Positions 8,663 to 17,003 of a stretch of 64,000 nt of DNA are shown piece after piece (position 1 is the stretch's first letter; each line of letters begins with the position of its first letter). The DNA comes from Victivallales bacterium (GTDB lineage: Bacteria > Verrucomicrobiota > Lentisphaeria > Oligosphaerales > Oligosphaeraceae). The notes beneath the pieces are model-generated. The model worked only from the letters and a program-made list of their open reading frames with translations, was not told where the DNA came from and ran no database searches. The position numbers were made by a program, and so were the translations under genes. The stretch lies in contig JAFPYX010000094.1 in NCBI GenBank assembly GCA_017417585.1, positions 1-64,000 on the forward strand, given 5' to 3'.

Positions 8663-9742
8663 ATGCAGGTTTACAACTTCAACGCGGGACCGGCGGCCCT
8701 CCCGAAGCCGGTCATGCTCAAGGCCCAGGAAGAATTTGTCAACTACCACGGCACCGGCATCGGCATCATCGAGGAATCCCACCGTGCCAAGCCGTTCGAT
8801 GAAGTCATCCAGGCTGCCGAGGCGAATGTCCGCAAGATCCTGGGGGTTCCCGAAAACTACGCGGTGCTTTTCCTTCAGGGTGGTGCCTCAATGCAGTTTG
8901 CGATGGCCCCGATGAATCTGATGATTCCCGGCAAGAAGGTCGGCGTGGCGAACACGGGCGTGTGGGCGAAGAAGGCCATGAAGGAAATCAAGATCCAGAA
9001 GGGTGAAGTGGACCTGATCTATGACGGCGAGGCGAACGGCTACACCGCCATCGAGGGCATCAAGGACTGGAAGATCGACCAGGACCTGGCCTATATGCAC
9101 ATCTGCTCCAACAACACCATCTACGGCACCGAGTACTTCGACTACCCGGAAACCGGCGAAGTCCCGCTGGTCGCGGACATGTCCTCCGACATCATGAGCC
9201 ACCGTCTCGACGTGAGCAAGTTCGGGATGATCTTCGCGGGCGCCCAGAAGAACATCGGCCCCGCCGGACTGACGCTGGTCATCCTCCGCAAGGACCTGGC
9301 CGAACGTGCGCCCGAGACCGTCCCGACGATGCTCAAATACACCACGCACATCGAGGGCAAGAGCCTCTTCAACACCCCGCCGACCTTCGGCATCTACATC
9401 CTGCGGCTCGTCACCGACTGGATGCTGGAGAATGGCGGCCTGGAGGCGATGGAGAAGACCGACATCGCGAAGGCGAATCTGCTCTACGACTACCTCGACG
9501 GCTCGGATTTCTACCGCGGCACCGCCGCGAAGGCCAGCCGTTCCCGGATGAACGTGACCTTCCGCCTGCCGACCGAGGACCAGGAGAAGGCATTTGTGGC
9601 ATACGCCAAGGAGCAGGGTCTGCTCGGACTCAAGGGGCACCGTGCCGTCGGCGGGTGCCGCGCGTCCATCTACAACGCGGTTCCGCTGGAGGGCGTCCAG
9701 CGCCTGATCGAAGTCATGGAGGCCTTCCGCAAGCAGGCGTAA
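8663..9742 (+). CDS. serC: Phosphoserine aminotransferase
   Basis: 359 residues, full length for SerC. The start MQVYNFNAGPAALPK matches the family signature (YNFxAGPAxLP), followed by the pyridoxal-phosphate environment (FLQGGASMQFAMAPMN) and the lysine region DMSSDIMSHRLDVSKFGMIFAGAQKNIGPAG, in which the Lys after AQ forms the Schiff base. It converts 3-phosphohydroxypyruvate and glutamate to phosphoserine, and can also serve pyridoxal phosphate synthesis. The C-terminal GHRAVGGCRASIYNA is typical. It is followed by a strong terminator. Confidence 0.97.
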   Translation: MQVYNFNAGPAALPKPVMLKAQEEFVNYHGTGIGIIEESHRAKPFDEVIQAAEANVRKILGVPENYAVLFLQGGASMQFAMAPMNLMIPGKKVGVANTGVWAKKAMKEIKIQKGEVDLIYDGEANGYTAIEGIKDWKIDQDLAYMHICSNNTIYGTEYFDYPETGEVPLVADMSSDIMSHRLDVSKFGMIFAGAQKNIGPAGLTLVILRKDLAERAPETVPTMLKYTTHIEGKSLFNTPPTFGIYILRLVTDWMLENGGLEAMEKTDIAKANLLYDYLDGSDFYRGTAAKASRSRMNVTFRLPTEDQEKAFVAYAKEQGLLGLKGHRAVGGCRASIYNAVPLEGVQRLIEVMEAFRKQA

Positions 9743-9774
9743 ATGGCTTGAAGGCCTAACGGAACAACCATCCG

Positions 9775-9815
9775 CCGCCCCGGGAGATGCATCTCTTCCG
9801 GGGCGGTTTCATTTT
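9775..9815 (+). terminator. Rho-independent terminator after serC
   Basis: Inverted repeat CCGCCCCGG...CCGGGGCGG enclosing GAGATGCATCTC, followed by TTTCATTTT. It may serve both serC and the convergent P-ATPase gene. Confidence 0.85.
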
Positions 9816-9889
9816 GGATCCATATTGAGAATACCTAGCCGGAGCACGCCCGGCCCCGTACTGCACTCCGCAAGTTCGCGGAAGATTAT

Positions 9890-12085
9890 TTATTCGCCCG
9901 TGTGCAACGCACGTGTGGCATTGAGGGTGGCCAGTACGGCCACGCCGACATCTCCGAATACCGCGAGCCAGAGACTCGCACAGCCCAGCGCGCCAAGTGC
10001 CAGTATCAGCGCCTTGACCCCCAATGCGAAAGCGATATTCTGGCGCACGATGGCGAGAGTCTTGCGCGCGATGCGGATGGCGATGGCAACCTGCGAGGGC
10101 CGGTCGGTCATCAGCACGGCATCCGCCGCGGCGACTGCGGCGTCCGAGCCGATTCCGCCCATGGCGATGCCGAGGTCGGCGCGGGCAAGCACCGGTGCGT
10201 CGTTGATGCCGTCGCCGACGAAGGCCACCTTTGTGCCGGCGGGCTTGTGCAATTCCAGTTCCTCGACGAGTTCCACCTTCTGTCCAGGGAGGAGTTCCGC
10301 ATGGAAGCCATCCAGCCCCAGCATGGCGGCGGTCTCCTCGGCGACCGCCCGGTGGTCTCCGGTGAACATCTGGATATTCTCGACGCCCTCCCTGCGCAAT
10401 GCTTGGACCGCCATCTGGCTATCCGGCTTGAGCTGGTCGGCGATGGTGATGGCACCTGCGTAGCGCCCCTCCACGGCGACATGGACCACCGTGCCGTCGG
10501 CCCGCGAAGAGACCTCCTCGATTCGGTTTTCCCGCAGGAAGCGGTAGTTTCCGGCCAGAATTGTGCGGCCATCCAGCTTTGCCTTCACGCCATGACCGGC
10601 GAACTCCTCCAAGTCGGTCACCCGCCTGGCATCCAGCGGCTCCGGGACCGCACGGCGCAATGCCTTTGCAATGGGATGGCTCGACGCATATTCCACATGT
10701 GCGGCATGATTGAGCAGTTCCTCCCGGCTGAAACCCGGCGCGGGGGCGATTTCCTGCACCTGGAAGGTGCCACGGGTAAGCGTTCCAGTCTTGTCGAAGA
10801 CCACCGTGGAGACATTGGCCAGCGCGTCAATACAGGCGCTGCCCTTCACCAGCACATTCTGGCGCGAGGCCGCGCCAATGCCACCGAAGTAGCTCAACGG
10901 CACAGAGATGACCAATGCGCATGGGCAGGAGACCACCAGAAACACCAGCGCCCGGTGAATCCAGGCTGACCAGTCGCCTCCCCCCAGCAAGGGCGGCAGG
11001 ATGCCCAGCAACAGCGCTCCAATGACCACGGCAGGAGTGTAATAGCGCGAAAAGACCGTGATGAAACGCTCGGTGGGAGTCTTGAGGCTGCCGGCGTGCT
11101 GAACCATCTCCAGAATGCGTGAAAGCGTGGACTCGCCAAACACGCGAGTGACTTTCACCAATATCCGCCCCGTCTGGCAGATGCTTCCCGAAAGGACTTC
11201 GTCGCCTGGATTCGCCTCCTGCGGGAGAGACTCGCCGGTCAGGGCGGAGGTATCCAGCAGCGTATGCCCTTCGGTCACCACGCCGTCCAACGGAATGCGC
11301 TCGCCTGGCCTGACGGCGATGACCTCGCCCACCGCGACCTCCTCCGGCGCCACCATGGCCTCGCCGCCATCCGTCTGAAGACATGCGGTGTCTGGGCGCA
11401 GATCCATCATTGCGGCGATGGACTGGCGGCTACGGCCGACGGCATGGCGCTGGAAAGCCTCACCCACCTGATAGAAGAGCATCACCGCGACCGCTTCCGG
11501 ACACTCGCCAATCGCGAAGGCGCCCAGCGAGGCGATTGTCATCAGAAAAGTCTCGTCCAGAAACTCGCGCCTGCTGAGCCTCGTAAAAAAATTCAATATA
11601 ACTTCTTTTCCAACAATAAGATATGCTATTACATATAAAATTATCGAGAGACTTTCGGGCAGCCATGGGGACATTGCCAGCGCGGCGACGAAAACCACTG
11701 CGCCGATGACCAGCATCAAGTTGCGGTGGCGTGCGGAGAATCCGTCCTCCCCCGCCTCGTCATCCTCCTCGTCCAGCGCGATTGGCGCGGTATAGCTTCG
11801 CCGCACTTCTGGCGCGTGTGCGCGAAGCCATTTCGAGAGTTCCCGCAGTGCCACCGGGAGCCGTGGCGCGGCGTCTTCCGGAACTATGATTGTCAAGGCA
11901 TTCCCATCCCATTCCAGTTCGGCGGACGGCGCCGCCGCCTGTACAACCTGCGCAAGCGCCGCACGGCACCCCGCCACCGGGCCATCGAAGTAGACCGTCC
12001 GGCGGTTCGATACGCTCAGCGGACGATTCGGCAACGGCGCATTATGCCCGCAGCACTCCGCCTGATTTTCGTGGTGATGACACAT
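9890..12085 (-). CDS. Heavy-metal (Zn/Cd/Pb-type) P1B ATPase
   Basis: 731 residues. All P-type hallmarks are present: TGES in the actuator domain, the CPC motif in VSCPCALVISVP, phosphorylation site DKTGTLTRG, the HP dipeptide in SSHPIAKAL, and GDGINDAP in the hinge. The N-terminus is Cys/His-rich (MCHHHENQAECCGH) and followed by a ferredoxin-like domain without CxxC. The CPC motif, the TM layout and the adjacent SmtB-like repressor point to efflux of Zn2+, Cd2+ or Pb2+ (CadA/ZntA group). The gene follows the repressor on the same strand, separated by a heptanucleotide array, and has no clear ribosome site. Confidence 0.9.
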   Translation of the reverse strand: MCHHHENQAECCGHNAPLPNRPLSVSNRRTVYFDGPVAGCRAALAQVVQAAAPSAELEWDGNALTIIVPEDAAPRLPVALRELSKWLRAHAPEVRRSYTAPIALDEEDDEAGEDGFSARHRNLMLVIGAVVFVAALAMSPWLPESLSIILYVIAYLIVGKEVILNFFTRLSRREFLDETFLMTIASLGAFAIGECPEAVAVMLFYQVGEAFQRHAVGRSRQSIAAMMDLRPDTACLQTDGGEAMVAPEEVAVGEVIAVRPGERIPLDGVVTEGHTLLDTSALTGESLPQEANPGDEVLSGSICQTGRILVKVTRVFGESTLSRILEMVQHAGSLKTPTERFITVFSRYYTPAVVIGALLLGILPPLLGGGDWSAWIHRALVFLVVSCPCALVISVPLSYFGGIGAASRQNVLVKGSACIDALANVSTVVFDKTGTLTRGTFQVQEIAPAPGFSREELLNHAAHVEYASSHPIAKALRRAVPEPLDARRVTDLEEFAGHGVKAKLDGRTILAGNYRFLRENRIEEVSSRADGTVVHVAVEGRYAGAITIADQLKPDSQMAVQALRREGVENIQMFTGDHRAVAEETAAMLGLDGFHAELLPGQKVELVEELELHKPAGTKVAFVGDGINDAPVLARADLGIAMGGIGSDAAVAAADAVLMTDRPSQVAIAIRIARKTLAIVRQNIAFALGVKALILALGALGCASLWLAVFGDVGVAVLATLNATRALHTGE

Positions 12086-12127
12086 TTACCCGACTAACAA
12101 CTCAACAATTTTATCCAAAGAAACTTA

Positions 12128-12158
12128 ATTACGCATTACGCATTACGAATTACGAATT
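12128..12158. repeat. Period-7 tandem array (ATTACGC/ATTACGA) between repressor and ATPase genes
   Basis: Units ATTACGC twice and ATTACGA twice, then ATT. The stop codon and the last residue of the ArsR gene lie inside the array. The same ATTACGA unit recurs at 13257-13287. Confidence 0.8.
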
Positions 12159-12539
12159 GGTATGATGTTTCTCGTTGACGTGGACCAGCCCCTGGTAGAA
12201 AAGGTTGTTCACATGCTCATCATCCAACGAATAGTAGATCACCTTGCCATCCCGACGCCACTTCACCAAGTCGCTCTGGCGGAGAATCTGCAGCTGATGG
12301 GAGACTGCCGACTGGCTCATCCTCAACAGCGATGCCAAATCACACACGCACATTTCCGAAAGCAACAGCGCGTTCACGATCTTCAGACGGCTCGGGTCGC
12401 CCAGGACCTTGAAAAGGCTTGCCACCCAGCGAAGAACTTCCTCATCCGTCAGGCCATGATGAACCCTTTCCAGAACCTCTGCATGCAGGGCAGGCACCTC
12501 ACACACCGGCGCCACGAAATTCGGTTTTGCCTTCGGCAT
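12150..12539 (-). CDS. ArsR/SmtB-family metal-responsive repressor
   Basis: 129 residues from the ATG at 12539, preceded by GGAG with six bases between; in-frame ATGs further upstream fall on or before the ribosome site. Winged helix: LFKVLGDPSRLKIVNALL, then the MCVCDLASLL region and the recognition helix SQSAVSHQLQILRQS. The C-terminal helix LDDEHVNNLFYQGLVHVNE carries the Asp/His...His/Glu set of the alpha-5 zinc site seen in SmtB and CzrA, and the two cysteines in MCVCDL could add an alpha-3 site. It probably represses its own operon with the downstream P-ATPase and releases DNA on metal binding. Confidence 0.9.
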   Translation of the reverse strand: MPKAKPNFVAPVCEVPALHAEVLERVHHGLTDEEVLRWVASLFKVLGDPSRLKIVNALLLSEMCVCDLASLLRMSQSAVSHQLQILRQSDLVKWRRDGKVIYYSLDDEHVNNLFYQGLVHVNEKHHTNS

Positions 12540-12570
12540 TGTCATCTCCAGTTTCAAATTCTTGAACAAA

Positions 12571-12584
12571 TGAACAACCATTCA
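12571..12584. promoter_or_regulatory. Predicted SmtB/ArsR operator
   Basis: TGAACAACCATTCA, a TGAA-N6-TTCA inverted repeat, lies 32 bases before the repressor start. It has the same architecture as the cyanobacterial smt operator (TGAA-N6-TTCA), and a neighbouring TGAACAAATGAACA gives a second half-site. Position fits autoregulation. Confidence 0.7.
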
Positions 12585-12662
12585 TACTTTAACCCGGAAA
12601 ATCCATTTTTCAAGTGAAACCGCGTCCACCCGCATGATTTGTTGGGAATATATTTATGTCAA

Positions 12663-13232
12663 ATGCCCAATGAACTCTCCAGCCATGCGACCAACACCGT
12701 GCTTCGTTTTCAGGAGGCCTTGCGGGAGCATGTCATTCCCTGGGCGATTTACGAGAAGCTGCATTGGTCCTGCGGCTGGCTGTGGTGGTATCGCTTTTTC
12801 CTCTACTTTTGCGGCATCTGCTGTGTAATCTGCACCTTCGTGCCGCAGATTTCCTCGTTCGCCTTGAAATGGGGGCTCCGTCTTTACCTGACCTACCCTA
12901 TCGCGGTGTTGCTTTATCTTTTCTGGTGGACACGGCTGCTGCGCAGGGGCAAGCCCCTTCCCTGCCGGGTGGCTGGTCCCCCACGCCGGTGGTTCGGGCT
13001 TTTCCTTCTTCCCGTTGACGACTTGCGTGGCAAATCCCTTGGTCGTCTTCTTGTGAGGCAAGGTCTCTTCCGCCAATACGGCTTCACGAAACTTCAACTC
13101 AACGACCAGCTGACCGCACTTCAGACGCGTCTTCTCCTCTGGCGGATTCTTCTGCCGACCGAGCTGGTCTTCGACACTCTGCAACCCGAACTGACCGACC
13201 TCACCCAGCAATGGGAAGAATCTCCCCAATAA
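12663..13232 (+). CDS. Hypothetical membrane protein
   Basis: 189 residues. Two or three hydrophobic segments: residues ~38-60 (WWYRFFLYFCGICCVICTFV) and ~72-92 (LYLTYPIAVLLYLFWW), with a Trp/Cys-rich first helix. The C-terminal third is soluble and helical (GRLLVRQGLFRQYGFTKLQLNDQL). I do not recognise the family. The plus strand is preferred because of this membrane topology; the antisense frame is Pro/Lys-rich and featureless. The start at 12663 has no good ribosome site. The gene is bracketed by two arrays of the same heptanucleotide. Confidence 0.55.
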   Translation: MPNELSSHATNTVLRFQEALREHVIPWAIYEKLHWSCGWLWWYRFFLYFCGICCVICTFVPQISSFALKWGLRLYLTYPIAVLLYLFWWTRLLRRGKPLPCRVAGPPRRWFGLFLLPVDDLRGKSLGRLLVRQGLFRQYGFTKLQLNDQLTALQTRLLLWRILLPTELVFDTLQPELTDLTQQWEESPQ

Positions 13233-13256
13233 CCACCCTGTGATTTCCATTAACCA

Positions 13257-13287
13257 ATTACGATTTAAGCATTACGAATTACGAATT
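13257..13287. repeat. Period-7 tandem array abutting a start codon
   Basis: Units ATTACGA, TTTAAGC, ATTACGA, ATTACGA and ATT, running without a gap into the ATG at 13288, so the array occupies the position where a ribosome binding site would be expected. Confidence 0.8.
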
Positions 13288-14871
13288 ATGAAACAGGATC
13301 CCCGTCGATTGAGCTACCGTGCGCCGGAGCGCGTCATCTGGAAGAGTGACACCCTGAAGAACCCCGAATGGCTGTTGGGCCGAGCCGGCGAATTCCAGAC
13401 CATCTGGAAGGAGCCTGGCGTGAAACTCGGTCCCGGCGAGGGCTTCCTGCTGGACTACGGTGTTGAGGTCGCTGGTGGCCTCCGGCTGGTCACCGCCCTC
13501 AACGCCCCCATGGGACCAGGCAAGGTCCGGGTGCGCTTTGGCGAGTCCGTCTCCGAGGCGATGGCCACCCCCAACCAGGACCACGCCATCCATGACTTCG
13601 AACTCGCCGTCCCCGCCATGGGCGAATCGCATGTGGGCAACACGGGTTTCCGCTTCGTGCGCATCGACAACCTTTCCAAGAAGCAGACCCTCGAGGTGCG
13701 CGAGTGCTCCGCCGCCGTCTGGGAACGCCCCGTTCCACGTGTGGGTTCCTTCCTCTGTTCAGACGAACTGCTCAATCAAATCTGGGAGACCTGCGCACGT
13801 ACCCTCGACCTCTGCGTAGCGCCACTGCTCACCGACGGCGCGAAGCGCGATCGCCTCGTCTGGATGGGCGACCTCTACAACGAAATCCGCGCGGCGGGCG
13901 TCCTCTACCGAAAACATCCCGCCATCCCCGAAAGCCTGGACTACATGCGGGACGAGGGGATGGAGACTGGTCTCTTCAACAACTGTGTTCCTTACACGCC
14001 CTACTGGTTCCTCAGCCACGCCGAATATTACCGCTACTTCGCGGATTTGAATTACCTCAAACGCCAGCGCAAAGGGTACCGTCGCTACGCGGACAAGCTG
14101 CTCTCTGAATTCGAACAGACGTCCGAGCAGGTCCTTGAAGGCACCATCATCGACTGGGGCGTGAAGAGCGGCTACGCCAAGCACGGCTACGCGCCGCTGT
14201 ATTACATCGGAGTGCGCGACTGCATCAAGATGGGCACCTTGCTGGGCGAAACCGAGCTGGTCGCCCGCGCACAGAAAGTGCAGAAGGCACTCAAAAAGGC
14301 AGTGCGCCTGACCGAAATGGACAAATCCAGCGCGGCATTCGCGGTGCTGGCCGGACTACTCGACCCCGCCAAGGCATACCGCGAGGTGCTCTCCAAGAAG
14401 CCCACCGAGACCATCTCCACCTTTCACATGGACAACCTGATGCGCGCCTACACGCTGGCCGGACATGCTCCCGAGGCGCTTGACCTCCTGCGCAAATACT
14501 ACGGCGGGATGCTCAAACTCGGCGCCACGACCTTCTGGGAGCAGGTCGATATGGACTGGTTCAAGGGTGCCGGACGCATCGACGAGCTGCCGCGCCCAAG
14601 CAAGCACGACATCCATGCGGAATATGGCCGTCGTTGCTTCACCGGTCTGCGCAACAGCTTCTGCCACGGCTGGGCCTCCACGCCCGTCGCCTGGCTCATG
14701 GAGAATATCGCTGGCGTGACGCCCACCATCGATGGCTATGAGGAAATCCGCATCCAGCCGAATCTCTTCGACCTGGAGTGGTTCGAGGCGACCTGCCCTA
14801 CCCCCTTCGGCCCGCTGAAGGTGGCGCAGAAGAAAGACCAGAAGGAACCCGAAATCATCCTGCCCAAATAG
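13288..14871 (+). CDS. GH78-type alpha-L-rhamnosidase-like protein
   Basis: 527 residues. An N-terminal beta domain (FLLDYGVEVAGGLRL, VRVRFGESVSEAM) is followed by an (alpha/alpha)6-barrel containing LLTDGAKRDRLVWMGDLYNE, the GH78 signature with catalytic-site acid and Trp-Met-Gly-Asp. The C-terminal strand domain (YEEIRIQPNLFDLEWFEA) is also typical. It is shorter than most GH78 enzymes (~900), lacking extra N-terminal modules, and has no signal peptide, so it probably acts on imported rhamnosides in the cytoplasm. The aldolase/dehydrogenase at 27055 could process the released rhamnose. Its 3' end overlaps trmO by 17 bases on the opposite strand. Confidence 0.8.
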   Translation: MKQDPRRLSYRAPERVIWKSDTLKNPEWLLGRAGEFQTIWKEPGVKLGPGEGFLLDYGVEVAGGLRLVTALNAPMGPGKVRVRFGESVSEAMATPNQDHAIHDFELAVPAMGESHVGNTGFRFVRIDNLSKKQTLEVRECSAAVWERPVPRVGSFLCSDELLNQIWETCARTLDLCVAPLLTDGAKRDRLVWMGDLYNEIRAAGVLYRKHPAIPESLDYMRDEGMETGLFNNCVPYTPYWFLSHAEYYRYFADLNYLKRQRKGYRRYADKLLSEFEQTSEQVLEGTIIDWGVKSGYAKHGYAPLYYIGVRDCIKMGTLLGETELVARAQKVQKALKKAVRLTEMDKSSAAFAVLAGLLDPAKAYREVLSKKPTETISTFHMDNLMRAYTLAGHAPEALDLLRKYYGGMLKLGATTFWEQVDMDWFKGAGRIDELPRPSKHDIHAEYGRRCFTGLRNSFCHGWASTPVAWLMENIAGVTPTIDGYEEIRIQPNLFDLEWFEATCPTPFGPLKVAQKKDQKEPEIILPK

Positions 14872-15649
14872 CGTTGAATTCCCGATGCGCCGCCTTGTCC
14901 GCATAGGGATCGGGGGCGCCGGGCGAAAGCTCCTCTGCGCGATATCCAGAGAGGATTTCAAGAACACGAATGGCGCGGGTGGCGCTGTCGCATTGGAAGC
15001 GCACCCGCCAGGTTCGGTAGGCCAGCAATGGCACTTCGTCGGGCTTTTGCGGATCTGGCACCAGGCGGTTGCGTCCGCCATCCAGCGGTGCACATTCCAG
15101 CCGCGTCTGGACGAATTGCTCCAGACAAGGAACGCCGTGCGCGGCAAGCCAGTCGCATTGGGCACGTGCGAGGTCGCTGAATTCGACCGAATAGAGTTCT
15201 TCGGCATCCGCCGTCCAGCCCGTTTGCGCATCGGGGAAGGCGTACGCGTACGGCAGGTAGGGCTTGATATCCAGAATCGGCGTGCCGTCCAGCAGGTCAT
15301 GCGCCTTTATATATAACGTAAGTCCTTTAATATCAATAAGTTCTGAACAAGTCAACCCGATCGGGTTCGGCCGGTAGGGTGACCGGGTGGCGAAGACGCC
15401 GATTTTGCGGTTCGTATGTCTAGGGGGCTGGACTTTCGGATGCCAAGTGCCGACATTTCGATCGAAGACAAATACTAGCCAGATCCGCGAGAAGCCGACC
15501 AAGTCCGCCGCGGCCTCTTCGAAGCCACGGCCTTCGGCCAGTTCAATTCTCCCCATGTTGCCTTCCGCCAGCGCACCTTGCCGGGGCACATCGTAGGGAT
15601 ATTGGGCATCACAGCGGAAGATGCCAATGGGATTCATTGGATAATCCAT
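14855..15649 (-). CDS. trmO: tRNA-Thr m6t6A37 methyltransferase (TsaA/TrmO family)
   Basis: 264 residues from the ATG at 15649, which has AAGGA 7 bases upstream. The N-terminal half has the TrmO beta-barrel pattern (MNPIGIFRC, GRIELAEG, GVFATRSPYRPNPIGLT, GTPILDIKPYLPYA). The C-terminal 110 residues form the extra domain found in long TrmO proteins. It uses S-adenosylmethionine to add the methyl group at t6A37 of tRNA-Thr. A tRNA-Thr gene is in this window. Confidence 0.9.
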   Translation of the reverse strand: MDYPMNPIGIFRCDAQYPYDVPRQGALAEGNMGRIELAEGRGFEEAAADLVGFSRIWLVFVFDRNVGTWHPKVQPPRHTNRKIGVFATRSPYRPNPIGLTCSELIDIKGLTLYIKAHDLLDGTPILDIKPYLPYAYAFPDAQTGWTADAEELYSVEFSDLARAQCDWLAAHGVPCLEQFVQTRLECAPLDGGRNRLVPDPQKPDEVPLLAYRTWRVRFQCDSATRAIRVLEILSGYRAEELSPGAPDPYADKAAHREFNAIWAG

Positions 15650-15675
15650 TTTTGTCCTTGGTATTTCTATCATGA

Positions 15676-16036
15676 GGGCTGACGCGGGGATCCGCCTTCG
15701 CCAAGGCTACGGCGGGACAGGGACACGCCGGTGCGCCGGCGCCGCACCTGCCAGACCTGGAATGCGGGGGCGGGGATGGCTGGCACGCGAGGGGAAGTGG
15801 CATCCCCGTGGGGGAGGCTGTTTCGGGGCTGGCGCGGGGATCCGCCTTCGCCAAGGCTACGGCGGGACAGGGGCACGCCGGTGCGCCGGCGCCGCACCTG
15901 CCAGACCTGGAATGCGGAGGCGGGGATGGCTGGCACGCGAGGGGAAGTGGCATCCCCGTGGGGGAGGCTGTTTCGGGGCTGGCGCGGGAATCCGCCTTCG
16001 CCAAGGCTACGGCGGGACAGGGGCACGCAGGTGCGC
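15676..16036. repeat. 150-bp minisatellite, about 2.4 copies
   Basis: Unit starts are visible at 15681, 15831 and 15981 (GGCGCGGGGATCCGCC and variants), giving a period of exactly 150 bases; the third copy stops after about 55. The unit is extremely GC-rich and contains hairpins such as GCCTTCGCCAAGGC and GGTGCGCCGGCGCC. Because 150 is a multiple of three, all six frames stay open and encode 50-residue repeats, but no start signal supports translation. It lies between trmO and the phosphatase gene. Confidence 0.85.
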
Positions 16037-16053
16037 CCGGCCAGACCCACCCA

Positions 16054-16875
16054 TCACGCCGTCGGACGTTGGTAGTCCTTGAAAAATGGCAGCAGCTCCG
16101 CATGGAGTCCGGGCGGGGCGGCGAGGATGCCCTCTCTGGGAAATGCATTCGTCCCATGCAGGTCGGTCATGACTCCGCCCGCCTCCGTAAGAACCAGCCA
16201 TGCGGCACCAAAATCGTATGGCTGGAGATTCAGTTCCCAGAAGGCGTCCATGCGGCCGCTGGCCACATAGCAGATATCCATCGCCGCCGAACCGAAGCGC
16301 CGGATTCCCCGGCATTCCAGGCTGAGCTGGTTGAAGTACTTCAGGTTGTTCACGGTTTTCCAGCCGGAACGGATGCAGGAGAAACCGGTTGCCAGCACGG
16401 AATCCTTCAGCGCGCCATGCGGGCAGACGTGGACAGGCACGCCGTTGCAGGTCGCGCCCTCCCCCGCCTCGGCATAGTAGGTCTCCCGAAGCACCGGCGC
16501 ACAGACGCATCCCGCAACCGGGCGGCCATTTTTCCACAGCCCGACCGACACGCACCAGAATGGCTGGTGCATCACATACGAGAGAGTCCCGTCGATGGGA
16601 TCGACGACCCAAGTGAAGGACTCGGCATCCTCAGAAGCTCCCGTCTGCAAGGGATTGCCGCCGCCGGTCTCTTCGCCATAGAAGCCATATGAGGGGAATG
16701 CCTCGGCCAATTCCTTGCGCAAGAACAGCTCCACCGCCTTGTCCGATTTGGTGACCAGGTCCTTTTCCGTCGCCTTCGTATCGACATGCATCGGGTCAAT
16801 CTCAGACTGGAGCGAAAGCGCCAATTCGCCGGCTTTCTTCACGACTTTTTCCAGAACGGCGTGATATTGCAACAT
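16054..16875 (-). CDS. Inositol monophosphatase family protein
   Basis: 273 residues. The metal-binding motifs of the family are present: GEE (FYGEETGGG, ~68-76), DPIDGT (VVDPIDGTLSYV, ~91-102) and the C-terminal set, which reads ELNLQPYDFGAAWLVLTEAGG rather than the usual W-D-x-A-x-G, with Asp in YDFGAA. Candidates are inositol-1-phosphatase (SuhB-like) or 3'-phosphoadenosine 5'-phosphatase (CysQ-like); the sequence does not decide. Divergent from pgi. Confidence 0.85.
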   Translation of the reverse strand: MLQYHAVLEKVVKKAGELALSLQSEIDPMHVDTKATEKDLVTKSDKAVELFLRKELAEAFPSYGFYGEETGGGNPLQTGASEDAESFTWVVDPIDGTLSYVMHQPFWCVSVGLWKNGRPVAGCVCAPVLRETYYAEAGEGATCNGVPVHVCPHGALKDSVLATGFSCIRSGWKTVNNLKYFNQLSLECRGIRRFGSAAMDICYVASGRMDAFWELNLQPYDFGAAWLVLTEAGGVMTDLHGTNAFPREGILAAPPGLHAELLPFFKDYQRPTA

Positions 16876-17003
16876 GGTAAGGAAAATTGAAATTACATTA
16901 TGGAAGCAGCACTCTCATGGGCAATGCCGTTAATGTAATGAATGCGGCGAGTTCCGTAAGCACCCTTTTTCTTTTTCGCAGATTTTTCATTTAAAACACG
17001 ACC
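16876..17003. promoter_or_regulatory. Divergent spacer with 9-bp inverted repeat
   Basis: ATTACATTA at 16892-16900 and TAATGTAAT at 16931-16939 form an exact inverted repeat separated by 30 bases, midway between the phosphatase and pgi starts. It could be a hairpin or a regulator site for both genes. Confidence 0.4.

Noticed and set aside
12654..13250. Minus-strand open frame opposite the hypothetical membrane protein
   Set aside because: No hydrophobic or domain pattern; the plus strand encodes clear TM helices.
15676..16036. CRISPR array
   Set aside because: Units are adjacent tandem copies of 150 bases with no spacers and no cas genes nearby. None of the 7- or 9-bp arrays has repeat-spacer structure either.
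15609..16157. Open frames with 50-residue repeats across the 150-bp minisatellite
   Set aside because: All six frames are open because the unit is a multiple of three and very GC-rich; no start signal or conserved domain supports translation.
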